64,000 nucleotides of DNA. Origin: JBMNFB01 sp050949085 (GTDB lineage Bacteria; Bacillota; UBA994; UBA5500). The stretch is from NCBI GenBank assembly GCA_050949085.1, contig JBMNFB010000009.1:248001-312000 (forward strand), in the 5' to 3' direction. The translations under genes and the position numbers were made by a program. This document shows positions 33,287 through 42,002 of the stretch, one piece after another. Under the pieces are notes generated by a model, which worked only from the letters and a program-made list of their open reading frames with translations, was not told where the DNA came from and did no database searches. How positions within the stretch are numbered: the stretch's first letter is position 1; each line of letters starts with the position of its first letter.

Positions 33287-33432
33287 ATACCTCACCCTCT
33301 CCTACTTCCTCTGGCGGGAATATCTAGCGGCTGTGACGCATGATTTTCTGTGCTGAGCTTAGTTTCGCCATCGATGTCAGTCTCTCCTGCAGACGGAAGC
33401 GCAGATGCCAGCCTGTGTCTGACCATGATGAA

Positions 33433-33455
33433 AGGAGCCGGCAGCGCCGGCTCCT
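33433..33455 (-). terminator. Hairpin after hpf
   Basis: Perfect 10-bp stem AGGAGCCGGC/GCCGGCTCCT with a 3-base loop, 13 bases past the hpf stop, followed on the minus strand by TTCATC; the T tract is weak. Confidence 0.6.
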
Positions 33456-33467
33456 GCATTGACTTCC

Positions 33468-33995
33468 CTAGATCTGCGGTTCAATCAGGCCATAGTTTCC
33501 GTCCTTGCGTCGATAGAGGACTGCAAAATTCTCGCTTTCCGCATCCACGAACACGAAGAAGTCGTGGTTGAGCAGGTTCATCTGCAGAATCGCCTCCTCC
33601 ACCGGCATCGGCTTGATGGGGAACCGCTTGGAGCGAACCACCCGGGGACCGTCGTCGTCTGGAATTTCCACGGCCTCTACCACACCATTCTTTGAGCCGT
33701 TGATCCTCAGCCGCCGGGCGATGCGCGTCTTGTAGCGTGCTACCTGTCTCTCCAACTTGTCGCTGACCAGATCAATGGAGGCATACATGTCGGTGCTCTC
33801 TTCTTCGCCGCGCAGTATCAGGCCGTCCACCGTCGCCGTTACCTCGACCCGATGCAGACCGCGTTGCACGCTGAGAGTAACCTGAGCCTCAATCGGCCGA
33901 TCGATATACTTCTCCAGCCGACTGACCTTCTTGGTGGCGTAGTCTCGCAGCGCGTCGGTAACGTCGATGTTCTTTCCCCGAACGGTGACTTCCAT
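33468..33995 (-). CDS. hpf: Ribosome hibernation promoting factor, long form
   Basis: A 175-residue protein: N-terminal S30AE domain (1-100, MEVTVRGKNIDVTDALRDYA) and a C-terminal dimerisation domain (about 120-175, VRSKRFPIKPMPVEEAILQM...NYGLIEPQI). The long form pairs 70S ribosomes into inactive 100S dimers in stationary phase. Start ATG at 33995 after AAGGGAG. A perfect sigma-H-type promoter precedes it, fitting stationary-phase control of the Bacillus homologue yvyD. Confidence 0.96.
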   Translation of the reverse strand: MEVTVRGKNIDVTDALRDYATKKVSRLEKYIDRPIEAQVTLSVQRGLHRVEVTATVDGLILRGEEESTDMYASIDLVSDKLERQVARYKTRIARRLRINGSKNGVVEAVEIPDDDGPRVVRSKRFPIKPMPVEEAILQMNLLNHDFFVFVDAESENFAVLYRRKDGNYGLIEPQI

Positions 33996-34054
33996 GTGAT
34001 CAGCTCCCTTCGTGGCATATGGTTGGGGAGGTGACGATTTCCCCTTAGATAACT

Positions 34055-34081
34055 ATTCTTCAGTATTGCCAAAAATCCTGT
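34055..34081 (-). promoter_or_regulatory. Sigma-H-type promoter for hpf
   Basis: On the minus strand ACAGGATTT (34073-34081), 11 bases, GAAGAAT (34055-34061). This matches RnAGGAwWW - 11/12 - RnnGAAT. The start is about 60 bases downstream. No good sigma-A alternative is visible. Confidence 0.65.
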
Positions 34082-34110
34082 CAGGGAAGCCTGCGCTCGC
34101 CAGCGAGCGG

Positions 34111-34152
34111 AACTAGAAAAACCCTGGGCAACTGCCCAGGGTTTTTCTAGTT
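34111..34152. terminator. Strong terminator after csp
   Basis: Perfect 19-bp stem from AACTAGAAAAACCCTGGGC to its complement with a 4-base central loop; A and T tracts are inside the stem, so it can work in both directions. It lies 9 bases past the csp stop. Confidence 0.9.
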
Positions 34153-34160
34153 GTGTCAAA

Positions 34161-34358
34161 TTAAAGCTTTCGGACGTTGGCGGCCTGCGGCCCGCGCGGC
34201 CCGTCGACAATCTCAAATTCGACCTGCTGGCCCTCGTCAAGGGTCTTAAAGCCCTCTTCCTGGATGGCAGAGAAGTGGACGAAAACGTCCTGAGCATCCT
34301 GGGTCGTCAGAAAGCCATAACCCTTTTTCTGGTTGAACCACTTAACAGTACCGATCAT
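34161..34358 (-). CDS. csp: Cold-shock protein (CspA family)
   Basis: A 65-residue single OB-fold RNA chaperone with intact RNP1 (KGYGFL) and RNP2 (VFVHFS) motifs. Start ATG at 34358, nine bases after AGGAGG. It has its own sigma-A promoter with a short leader of roughly 40 bases, too short for the thermosensor leader of enterobacterial cspA, and its own terminator. Confidence 0.96.
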   Translation of the reverse strand: MIGTVKWFNQKKGYGFLTTQDAQDVFVHFSAIQEEGFKTLDEGQQVEFEIVDGPRGPQAANVRKL

Positions 34359-34405
34359 TTAGGACATTCCTCCTAGAGTTGAATGCAGCGCTTGCGCGCA
34401 GGTCA

Positions 34406-34434
34406 ACTATATCACTGCCACAGGGGCAAGTCAA
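34406..34434 (-). promoter_or_regulatory. Sigma-A promoter for csp
   Basis: Minus strand TTGACT (34429-34434), 17-base spacer, TATAGT (34406-34411). Confidence 0.85.
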
Positions 34435-34466
34435 ATATAGGCAGGACCGGCAGCTCCGCGTCCCCA

Positions 34467-35201
34467 TCAGTCGCGAATGTTCGTGATCGCAGCGGTGGCC
34501 GCGCGCACCTCCCGCGCTCCAGCCTGGAGCAAGACCCGGGCGCACTCGTCCAGTGTGCTCCCAGTAGTCAGCACATCGTCCACCAGCAGCAGACGCTGGC
34601 CGACGATCTGCCTTTCCTGCCCGGGAGCAGCCTGAAAGGCGCCGCGCACGTTCTGACGCCGCTGCTGCTGGCCCAGCCCGGTTTGGGAAGCAACGAACGT
34701 TCTGCGCACTAGCAACTGACGCATGGGTCGACCGGCCAGCAGCGCCAGCTGATAAGCCAGTTGCTCCGCCTGGTTAAAGCCGCGCTGTTGCAGGCGCTCG
34801 GCATGCAGCGGCACCGGCACGATGCTGTCGATCTCCTGCCACCAGGCGGCATCAATCGCCTTGTACAGCAGCTCGGCCAGAGCCCGGCTGACGTCGCGCT
34901 GACCGCGAAACTTGAGGCGATGGATGGCATGGCGCAGCTCGCCGTCATACGGCCCGATACTGCGCGCCTGAGAGAAGGCCCATGGCATATCCTGACAGGC
35001 AGTGCACGCGTTCTCACCCTGCACTGGCCGACCGCAACGCGGGCAGATTCCACCGGCAGGATGGGAGGCGGCCGCTTGACAGGCATGACAGACCAGACCG
35101 GGTTCGGCCTCGGCCATGACCCGGCCGCAGAAGGCACACCTGCTCCGCGGTGGGAACAGGAGGTCCAGCAAGAATGAGGTCAGCTGCTTCCAGTTAGTCA
35201 C
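34467..35201 (-). CDS. comFC: ComFC-like phosphoribosyltransferase (competence)
   Basis: A 244-residue protein: N-terminal zinc finger with four CxxC-type pairs (CAFCG, CHAC, CPRCG, CTAC) and a C-terminal phosphoribosyltransferase fold with the PRPP loop LLVDDVLTTGSTLDECARVL. ComFC is needed for DNA uptake by natural transformation, with ComFA. The start is GTG at 35201 with GGGGAGAGGG upstream; the in-frame ATG at 35240 has no site. The ComFA-like gene lies upstream on the same strand but separated by pxpABC. Confidence 0.92.
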   Translation of the reverse strand: MTNWKQLTSFLLDLLFPPRSRCAFCGRVMAEAEPGLVCHACQAAASHPAGGICPRCGRPVQGENACTACQDMPWAFSQARSIGPYDGELRHAIHRLKFRGQRDVSRALAELLYKAIDAAWWQEIDSIVPVPLHAERLQQRGFNQAEQLAYQLALLAGRPMRQLLVRRTFVASQTGLGQQQRRQNVRGAFQAAPGQERQIVGQRLLLVDDVLTTGSTLDECARVLLQAGAREVRAATAAITNIRD

Positions 35202-35292
35202 CCAATCCCCTCTCCCCTGCAGAGCATCCTCTGCTAACATCCTATGCCCCGAAGCCTGGTCACCTTGCGCCGCGCAACGGAAAGTCCTGCTA

Positions 35293-36312
35293 TCACAGAG
35301 TGTCGGCTTTCTCTACAAATGTGTAGTACTCAGCGTCGCCCAGGCGCACCCGGTACTCCCGGCCGCGCAGGCTGCCATCGATCACGCGCCGCACCTGTTC
35401 GGCGTAAGCCTCACTGGCCGCTGCCAACTGCTGAGCGCTAGCGACGCTGACTTCTTCCCAACTGACAGTATCGCCAGGTTTTGCCTGAGCCAGACGGCTC
35501 AGATCGGCCGACACCACCGTGCCGATCTTGGGATAGCCGCCGGTAGTCTGGCGATCGGGCCCCATGATGATCGGCTGGCCGTCGCGAGGAACCTGAATCG
35601 ATCCATAGGCGATGGCGTTGGAGATAATGTCCGGTGTCAGCGGCTTGACGGCTGGCCCTGTCAGCCGCACACCCATCCGGTCGGACGCCGGCGCAATCAG
35701 ATATTCGCTCTGGCGAAACAGCAGCCGCGCCTCAGCTGAGAAATGGTCAGTCTCTGGGCCGGCCACGTAGCGCAGCCTCACTTTCCCAGGCAGCTCGGGC
35801 CAGAAGGCCCGGGGCAGTCGCCGTTCGGGTGGGGTTTCCCGCAGAGACTCCACGGCGATTTCATCCCCTGCCTTGAGCTGGCGCCCCTCGTAGCCGCCGA
35901 TTCCCGCCCGCAGATAGGTGGAGCGGCTGCCCATCACCGCCGCCACTTGCCAGCCTCCTGACACAGCCAGGTAGGCGCGCGCGCCGCGCCGCAGGCTGCC
36001 GATCTGCAATGTCTGGCCGGGCCGCCAGAGAAACGACTGCCAGAGCTCTACCGGCTCCCCGTCCAGCCAGCACTCTGCCTCGCCGCCGCAGACAGCAGCT
36101 TGCAGCAGGCAGGTGGTGCGCAGGGTGGGCCCGAGCAGCGTAATCTCCAACACGGCGGCTGTAGCGGCGTTGCCCACCAGCCAGTTGGCTACCCGAGCCG
36201 AGAAGCGATCAAAGACACCGGCCACCGGCACGCCAAAACGCTGATAGCCGAAACGCCCCAGATCCTGCACCGTTGTCAGCAAGCCAGGGGGTTCAATCCT
36301 CACCTTACTCAT
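35293..36312 (-). CDS. pxpC: 5-oxoprolinase subunit C (biotin-dependent carboxyltransferase family)
   Basis: A 339-residue protein with the family start VRIEPPGLLTTVQDLGRFGY, the GIGGYEGR region and the signature IISNAIAYGSIQVP...PDRQTTGGYPKIGTVV. With PxpA and PxpB it hydrolyses 5-oxoproline to glutamate using ATP. It overlaps pxpB by eight bases; comFC follows 91 bases after its stop. Confidence 0.94.
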   Translation of the reverse strand: MSKVRIEPPGLLTTVQDLGRFGYQRFGVPVAGVFDRFSARVANWLVGNAATAAVLEITLLGPTLRTTCLLQAAVCGGEAECWLDGEPVELWQSFLWRPGQTLQIGSLRRGARAYLAVSGGWQVAAVMGSRSTYLRAGIGGYEGRQLKAGDEIAVESLRETPPERRLPRAFWPELPGKVRLRYVAGPETDHFSAEARLLFRQSEYLIAPASDRMGVRLTGPAVKPLTPDIISNAIAYGSIQVPRDGQPIIMGPDRQTTGGYPKIGTVVSADLSRLAQAKPGDTVSWEEVSVASAQQLAAASEAYAEQVRRVIDGSLRGREYRVRLGDAEYYTFVEKADTL

Positions 36313-37045
36313 CTGACGTCACCTCTTCCTGGATCATGGGCTGATATGTACCGGCTGCCACCTGTTCGGCGATCTCGGCATACTCAGCGGCATTGATGGC
36401 GCGGAATCGCAGCAGATCGCCGGCCGCCAGCAGAAACGGCTGCGGACGGGTCGCATCGTAGAGTCTCAGCGGCGTCCGCCCGATCAGCTGCCAGCCACCG
36501 GGGCTGGCCAGGGGGTAGACACCAGTCTGCCGATCGGCGATGCCTACCGAGCCTGCCGGCACCAGCGTGCGCGGCGTGCTCAGCCGCGGCGTGGCCAGCT
36601 GCCGGGGCAGGCCACCCAGATAGGGGAAGCCAGGCAGGAAGCCCAGCATATAGACGAGATAATCGGGCTCCTTGTGCAGGGCGATAACTTCCTGCTCACT
36701 GAGTCGACAATGCTGGGCCACGGCTGCCAGATCTGGCCCCATCTCTCCCCCGTAGAGCACCGGAAGAGTGACGAGGCGCCGCTGGATCGGGCCAGTCTGC
36801 TCCAGCCTCTGGCACCGTTGTTCCAGCCAACTGGCCAGCTCCTGATAGCTGACCTGCAGCGGATTGTAATAGACCATCAGTGAGCAGTAGGTGGGAACCC
36901 ATTCAATGATGGCAGGATGAGGTTCCCGGCTGATCGCCTGCTCTAGGGCTGAAACTGCCGCCTGGAGGGTCGGGTCGATCGACCGACCCAGTTCCACAAG
37001 CAGGGCGCTGTCGCCTACGGGAGCGATGCGCGGCTGGATATTCAC
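36305..37045 (-). CDS. pxpB: 5-oxoprolinase subunit B (KipI-like)
   Basis: A 246-residue AHS1/KipI-domain protein: GDSALLVELG near the start, HKEPDYLVYMLGFLPGFPYL and GSVGIADRQTGVYPLASPGG motifs. Works with PxpC as the phosphotransfer/activation half of 5-oxoprolinase. Starts inside the pxpA stop (four-base overlap). Confidence 0.94.
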   Translation of the reverse strand: MNIQPRIAPVGDSALLVELGRSIDPTLQAAVSALEQAISREPHPAIIEWVPTYCSLMVYYNPLQVSYQELASWLEQRCQRLEQTGPIQRRLVTLPVLYGGEMGPDLAAVAQHCRLSEQEVIALHKEPDYLVYMLGFLPGFPYLGGLPRQLATPRLSTPRTLVPAGSVGIADRQTGVYPLASPGGWQLIGRTPLRLYDATRPQPFLLAAGDLLRFRAINAAEYAEIAEQVAAGTYQPMIQEEVTSDE

Positions 37046-37797
37046 AGCCCAACCACCTCGATGCCAGCCTCAGCCAGCGCCTGCCGCAGGGCCTGGAGGT
37101 GCTGGAGAGCTTCAGGGGTATCGCCGTGCACGCAGATGGTGTCGGCCCTCAGCTCCACCCATTGACCGTTGTTGGCCTGCACGCGTCCCTCTTTGATCAT
37201 GCTTACCACCCGGGCAGCTACCTCGGCTGGGTCGTGCAAGACTGCTCCTGGCTCGCTGCGCGGCACCAGGGCTCCGTTGGGGAGGTAAGCTCTATCGGCA
37301 AACACTTCACTGGCGGTGCGCAACCCCAGATCGGCAGCCTCCGTCAGGACCGGCGAATTAGCCAGGCCGACCACAACGAGGGATTCGTCAAATTCAGCGA
37401 TGGCCTCGACCAGCGCCCTGGCGAGGCGGGGATCGGCCGCGGCCTGATTGTACATGGCACCATGGGCCTTGACATGGCGCAGCTGGCCGCCCAGCGCCCG
37501 GACAAAGGCAGCCAGAGCCCCCATCTGGTAGAGGACATAGTCTTTCATGTCTGCCGGGCTCAGGGCCAGGTTACGGCGCCCGAAGCCGAGCAGATCGGGG
37601 TAGCCGGGATGGGCGCCGATACCCACGCCGTGCTGCAGGGCCAATTGCACCGACTGACGCATCACCCGCGGATCGCCGGCATGCCAGCCACAGGCGATAT
37701 TGGCCGAAGAAATCAGGGGCATGATCTCCGCGTCTGGCCCCAGTCGATAGGCGCCAAAAGCCTCGCCCATATCACAATTGAGATCAACCTTAAACAT
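37042..37797 (-). CDS. pxpA: 5-oxoprolinase subunit A (LamB/YcsF family)
   Basis: A 251-residue protein with the family start VDLNCDMGEAFGAYRLGPDA, SSANIACGWHAGDP and HGVGIGAHPGYPDLLGFGRR motifs and the CVHGDTPEA end. It opens the ring of oxoproline handed over by PxpBC. It begins three bases after the ComFA-like gene, which makes cotranscription likely. Confidence 0.95.
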   Translation of the reverse strand: MFKVDLNCDMGEAFGAYRLGPDAEIMPLISSANIACGWHAGDPRVMRQSVQLALQHGVGIGAHPGYPDLLGFGRRNLALSPADMKDYVLYQMGALAAFVRALGGQLRHVKAHGAMYNQAAADPRLARALVEAIAEFDESLVVVGLANSPVLTEAADLGLRTASEVFADRAYLPNGALVPRSEPGAVLHDPAEVAARVVSMIKEGRVQANNGQWVELRADTICVHGDTPEALQHLQALRQALAEAGIEVVGL

Positions 37798-37800
37798 GCT

Positions 37801-39519
37801 TTATGCCTCCTCTTTACTCACTATAGCTGGCTGGGCTGCCAGCTGATTCAGGGCGCGAATCTTGTCAACGGCAGCCAGCATCGCCCCGCTGCGCCGTTCG
37901 GCAAAGAAACTGACCCGACCCTGCGGGTACTCAGGCAGCAGTCCGATCCGTTGGGCCAGGTCGATCAGTACGGCTTCGGTGAAGACATCGTCCCGTTCGG
38001 CGTAGAGAACCGCCAGATTCAGTCGCGGCAGCCTGATGTCCCGCTGCAGGAGCGGCGGAGTGACGAGAATCGGATATTCACCCTGGAGAAAGCGGTTGCG
38101 CTTGCTGACCAACAGATCATCAGCCTCGTGCACGAACTCCACCCACTCGGGGCTCCGCTGCCGGCTGAAATGAGACTTGAGGGCACGCCCCACCTGCTGC
38201 GCCAGCTCATCATCAGGAACGACGACCAGGATCTGAGAGAGGTCGCGCTCCATGCTCTCCTGCAGAAACTCATCCAGCCCAGCCGGTATCGGCCAGGCGA
38301 ACTCCCTGACACCGCCCAGCCTGCCCAGCTGGAGCACAGGCTGGGGCAGAGGTTGCCCGTGCAGGCGGGCCGCCAGAATAACTTCGGCCATCTTCCCCCG
38401 CTGCACCTGCTGCAGCTGATCCCGCGTCGGCGTCGCTGTCAGGTAGATCAGCTTGCCGCTGGATTTCACCGCCCGCTGGGAGACCAGCTCCAGCAGCGGG
38501 TTCTGCAGATCGGGGAAGGCAGCCACCTCGTCCAGCAGGACGAGATCGAAGTCGGCGAACCGGCGCATGGCCTGACTGGGCGTGGCAATCTGCAGATCGG
38601 CCATCCGGTCGCGCGTCGTGGTCACTCGCACCTCGGGGAAGGCGGCTGCCAGCAGGGGTTGCAGCTGCAGCGCCAGATCGCGCCGCGGCCGGATCCAGAG
38701 CGCCCTGCCACCAGCGGCCAGAGTCTGCTGCAGCGCTGGCAGGACGGCGCTATCAGCCCCCGCCCCGGCCACTGTCCAGAAGAGGCAGCTGGACCGCTGG
38801 GGACTGACAACAAACTCCAGCAGACGCTGGCTCGCCGCGCTCTGAGCTGGCGAAAGCGGCTGGGGCAGCCGGAGCGCCACCTCCCGCCGCTCTAGCCTGC
38901 CCTGAGACGGCACCGCATAGTAGGGCGAGCAGGAGCTGGCCTGCCCCAGCTGGCGGCAGCTCTGGCAGACCCAGCTAGCCGTATCGCCACACTCCAGGCA
39001 GGGCTCCTGACGCAAATCTCTGCTACCGCAACGCAGGCAGCGCTGCACCGGATACTCGGCCACAGCCGCGCGGCAGTCTATCAGTCCCTCAAGATAGAGA
39101 TATTGCAGCAGGTCGGGCAGCGATTCCTGAAAAAACAGGCGCTGCTCCCGGACCAGCTGCTCCACTTCCTCCAGGAGGAGAATGCGCCCTTCCAGCAGTT
39201 CCAGCAGCAGCCGTGCCTCGTCCTGGGCAGAACAGACGCCAGGCTGCACCGGCTGTGGCGTGATTGCGGCTGCCTCCCCCAAACGCCGCAGTTCGCGGCG
39301 CACCACGCTCAGCTCCAGCTCGTCCCTGGGCAGCAACTGCTGCAGCAGCCGCTGCAGGTGCTCAGCGCGAGCGATGCTCAACGGCGGCGTCAGCACCGTG
39401 ATCGTGGCCTGTCTTTCCTGCCAGTAGCCGGCGTCCAACGCTGGGTTGCCCGTAACGAAATAACGCTGACGGCGGTCACCGCCCCTCAGACGATAGACCC
39501 AGTATGATAGGCAACGCAA
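37801..39519 (-). CDS. ComFA-like helicase paralogue with degraded ATPase motifs
   Basis: A 572-residue protein with the ComFA layout: an N-terminal region, a zinc finger (about 160-190) with three CxxC pairs (CLRC, CLEC, CQSC), and two RecA-like domains. The ATPase motifs are broken. Walker A, normally GAGKTE, reads GAGADS; the DEVDAFP box reads DEVAAFP; motif VI, normally GRVGR, reads AQRIGL. Motif III LTATP is kept. It therefore probably does not hydrolyse ATP, yet it is full length and has a good site (GGGAGGT, six bases before TTG 39519). It lies four bases... directly after recD2 and before pxpA. A role in competence without ATPase function, or a divergent ATPase, are both open. Confidence 0.75.
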   Translation of the reverse strand: MRCLSYWVYRLRGGDRRQRYFVTGNPALDAGYWQERQATITVLTPPLSIARAEHLQRLLQQLLPRDELELSVVRRELRRLGEAAAITPQPVQPGVCSAQDEARLLLELLEGRILLLEEVEQLVREQRLFFQESLPDLLQYLYLEGLIDCRAAVAEYPVQRCLRCGSRDLRQEPCLECGDTASWVCQSCRQLGQASSCSPYYAVPSQGRLERREVALRLPQPLSPAQSAASQRLLEFVVSPQRSSCLFWTVAGAGADSAVLPALQQTLAAGGRALWIRPRRDLALQLQPLLAAAFPEVRVTTTRDRMADLQIATPSQAMRRFADFDLVLLDEVAAFPDLQNPLLELVSQRAVKSSGKLIYLTATPTRDQLQQVQRGKMAEVILAARLHGQPLPQPVLQLGRLGGVREFAWPIPAGLDEFLQESMERDLSQILVVVPDDELAQQVGRALKSHFSRQRSPEWVEFVHEADDLLVSKRNRFLQGEYPILVTPPLLQRDIRLPRLNLAVLYAERDDVFTEAVLIDLAQRIGLLPEYPQGRVSFFAERRSGAMLAAVDKIRALNQLAAQPAIVSKEEA

Positions 39520-39540
39520 TCTGTCACCTCCCGTCAAAGG

Positions 39541-41730
39541 TCAATCCAATAACTCGGCATGCCGCAAACGCCAACCCAACAGCGAGTAGCGTTCCTCAAC
39601 CCGATTGTTCTTCACAGCCAGGGCCAGGGCTCGCTTCGTCCCCACGAGGACCACCAGTTTCCTGGCCCGGGTGAGGGCGGTATAGAGCATATTCCGCTGC
39701 AACATGATGTAGTGCTGGGTGGAGACAGGCATCACCACCACCGGATACTCGCTGCCCTGGCTCTTGTGCACCGTGATCGCATAGGACAGCGTCAGCTCAT
39801 CCGCCTCAATCAGGTCGTAGCTGACGAGGCGCTCGCCGCTGCCATCGGGATAGAGCACGTGCAGCTCACCGGCTTCCCGGTCGATGCTGGCGATGCGGCC
39901 GATATCGCCGTTAAACACCTGCTTCTGGTAGTTGTTGCGGATCTGCATCACCTTGTCCCCCAGGCGAAAGGTGGTAAAGCCGGCGTGCACCTCTGTCTTG
40001 CCGGGAGACGGCGGGTTGAGGGTCCGCTGCAGCTGCAGGTTGAGGTTGTCGACACCGATGACGGTGCGCCGCATCGGCGTCAGCACCTGGATATCCTCCA
40101 GCGGATGGTAACCGTAGGCGTTGGGCAGCCGCTGCCGGCAGAGGGTAAGGACATGCTGGGCGATCTGCTCCGGATCTTCCTCATTGATATAGAAGAAGTC
40201 GTTGTCTCTGACATTCAGATAGGGAAACTCACCGCGATTAACCCGGTGGGCATTGGTGACGATCAGGCTCTGGCCGGCCTGGCGAAAGATGGTCTTCAGG
40301 CGTACCGTGGGGATGACGCCTGACTCGATGATGTCGCGCAACACGTTGCCGGGACCGACCGAGGGCAACTGATCCACATCCCCCACCAGCACCAGCTGGC
40401 AGCCGTCGGGCAGGGCGCGCAGGAAGTGATACATCAGGAGGATGTCCAGCATCGAGACCTCATCGAGGATCACGACATCAGCCTTCAGGGGATTGTCAGC
40501 GTTGCGACCAAAGGACATGCCCTGCCCGGGCGTAAAACTGTACTCCAGCAGGCGGTGAATCGTCTTGGCCTCGGCACCCGTCGTCTCGGTCATGCGTTTG
40601 GCGGCGCGCCCGGTGGGGGCCGCCAGCAGCACCGAGCGGTTACGATTGGCCAGCAGCTTGAGCAGACTGCGGATGATGGTAGTCTTGCCAGTGCCGGGGC
40701 CGCCAGTGATGACGCTGACGCCGTTCTGCAGGGCCGCGATCAGAGCCTGGCGCTGTTCCGGGGCAAGGCGAATCCGCTGCTCCTGCTGCAGCTGCCTCAG
40801 TTCCGCCTCCAGCCCCCCTGGCAATTCCAGAGCCAGACGCTGCTGATGCAGCTGGAGCAGGCGGCGCTGAACCCCCAGCTCGGCATAGAAAAAGGGAGCC
40901 AGGTAGATCATCCGCTGCTCGTCCACATCCGTCAGGAAGATCTCCTTCTGCCGCTCCAGCTCAGCGCAGGCAGGCGGCAACAGGTCGCCGGAGACCTCCA
41001 GCATCGCCGCCGCCTGCTGATAAAACTCCGCCAGCGGATAGGACGTATGCCCGTCCTCGGCCAGTTGCTGCAGTGAATACTTGATCCCGGCGATGAGGCG
41101 TGCCGGCGATTCAGGGTGCAGCCCCATCTGCTGCGCCAGCTTATCCGCTGTCTTGAAACCGATGCCAAAGACCTCGTCGGCCAGGCGGTAGGGGTTCTCC
41201 TCGATCACCCGGCGGGCGGTATCACCGTAGTGGCGGTAAATGCGTGCCGCCAGGCCGGGAGTGACACCATACCCCTGCAGATAGATCATCATGTCGCGAA
41301 TCTCGCGATGCTCGGCAAAGGCCCTGCCGATAGCGGCCGCCTTCGCCTCACCGACTCCGGGGACCTCCACCAGGCGCTGCGGCGACTCCTCCAGGATCTG
41401 CATCGCCGCCAGGCCGAAATGCTGCACAATCTTCTTGGCGGTGGCCGGGCCCACTCCCTTGACCAGGCCCGAGCCCAGGTATTTTTCCAGACCGGCGAGC
41501 GTCGCCGGCAACACCGACTTATGAGACGCAACCTTGAACTGGCGCCCGTAATCAGGATGCAGCACCCACTCGCCCTGCATCTCCAGGGTCTCACCCACCG
41601 CCAGTTGCGGAAAATAGCCGACGGCTGTCACCAGGTCCCTCTGGGCGGGGCTACGCAGACGCAGCACTGAATAGAAGTTTTCTTCGTTGCGATAGGTGAT
41701 CCGCTCCACCGTGCCCGTCAGGTTATCCAA
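39541..41730 (-). CDS. recD2: RecD2, ATP-dependent 5'-3' DNA helicase
   Basis: A 729-residue RecD2/TraA-type SF1B helicase. N-terminal OB-like region, helix-hairpin-helix pairs (GVGPATAKKIVQHFG; EVPGVGEAKAAAIG), Walker A GGPGTGKTT (about 341-349), Walker B VVILDEVSMLD, and motif VI YTALTRARKLVVLVG with an upstream SH3-like insert and LSYAITVHKSQGSEYP. It acts in DNA repair and replication fork maintenance. The start is TTG at 41730 after GGAGGCGG. The ComFA-like gene begins 21 bases downstream, so both probably share a transcript. Confidence 0.95.
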   Translation of the reverse strand: MDNLTGTVERITYRNEENFYSVLRLRSPAQRDLVTAVGYFPQLAVGETLEMQGEWVLHPDYGRQFKVASHKSVLPATLAGLEKYLGSGLVKGVGPATAKKIVQHFGLAAMQILEESPQRLVEVPGVGEAKAAAIGRAFAEHREIRDMMIYLQGYGVTPGLAARIYRHYGDTARRVIEENPYRLADEVFGIGFKTADKLAQQMGLHPESPARLIAGIKYSLQQLAEDGHTSYPLAEFYQQAAAMLEVSGDLLPPACAELERQKEIFLTDVDEQRMIYLAPFFYAELGVQRRLLQLHQQRLALELPGGLEAELRQLQQEQRIRLAPEQRQALIAALQNGVSVITGGPGTGKTTIIRSLLKLLANRNRSVLLAAPTGRAAKRMTETTGAEAKTIHRLLEYSFTPGQGMSFGRNADNPLKADVVILDEVSMLDILLMYHFLRALPDGCQLVLVGDVDQLPSVGPGNVLRDIIESGVIPTVRLKTIFRQAGQSLIVTNAHRVNRGEFPYLNVRDNDFFYINEEDPEQIAQHVLTLCRQRLPNAYGYHPLEDIQVLTPMRRTVIGVDNLNLQLQRTLNPPSPGKTEVHAGFTTFRLGDKVMQIRNNYQKQVFNGDIGRIASIDREAGELHVLYPDGSGERLVSYDLIEADELTLSYAITVHKSQGSEYPVVVMPVSTQHYIMLQRNMLYTALTRARKLVVLVGTKRALALAVKNNRVEERYSLLGWRLRHAELLD

Positions 41731-41796
41731 GTGCGACCGCCTCCTTTCTAACTACACTGAGTCTGTTAAACGTCGCGGGGAGGAATTCCTGCTGAA

Positions 41797-41870
41797 TGGG
41801 AGGTGAGAGGTGGGATATGGGAGGTGAGAGGTGGGGTATGAGAGTTGGGGGGTGAGAAGTGAGACGTATG
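41797..41870. repeat. 21-bp tandem repeat (minisatellite-like)
   Basis: Unit TGGGAGGTGAGAGGTGGGRTA twice in a row (41797-41817 and 41818-41838), one base different, followed by a degenerate purine-rich continuation to about 41870. Strong G/C strand asymmetry: one strand is nearly all G, A and T. Confidence 0.75.
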
Positions 41871-42002
41871 AGCCATGACACGGAGAATTAGGGCAATCAG
41901 AGGCGGTAGCGGCAAGGTGTTGGCAATCGCAGGGCGCAGGTGACTATCAGAATGGTGAGACCTTAGCAGGCGCAAGACGTAGGGCGAGCGCCACTCTATA
42001 CA

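Noticed and set aside
37099..38895. A 598-codon plus-strand frame opposite pxpA and the ComFA-like gene
   Set aside because: Composition is antisense-like and it overlaps two well-supported genes.
41797..41838. CRISPR-like repeat
   Set aside because: Units are directly adjacent without spacers, so it is a tandem repeat.
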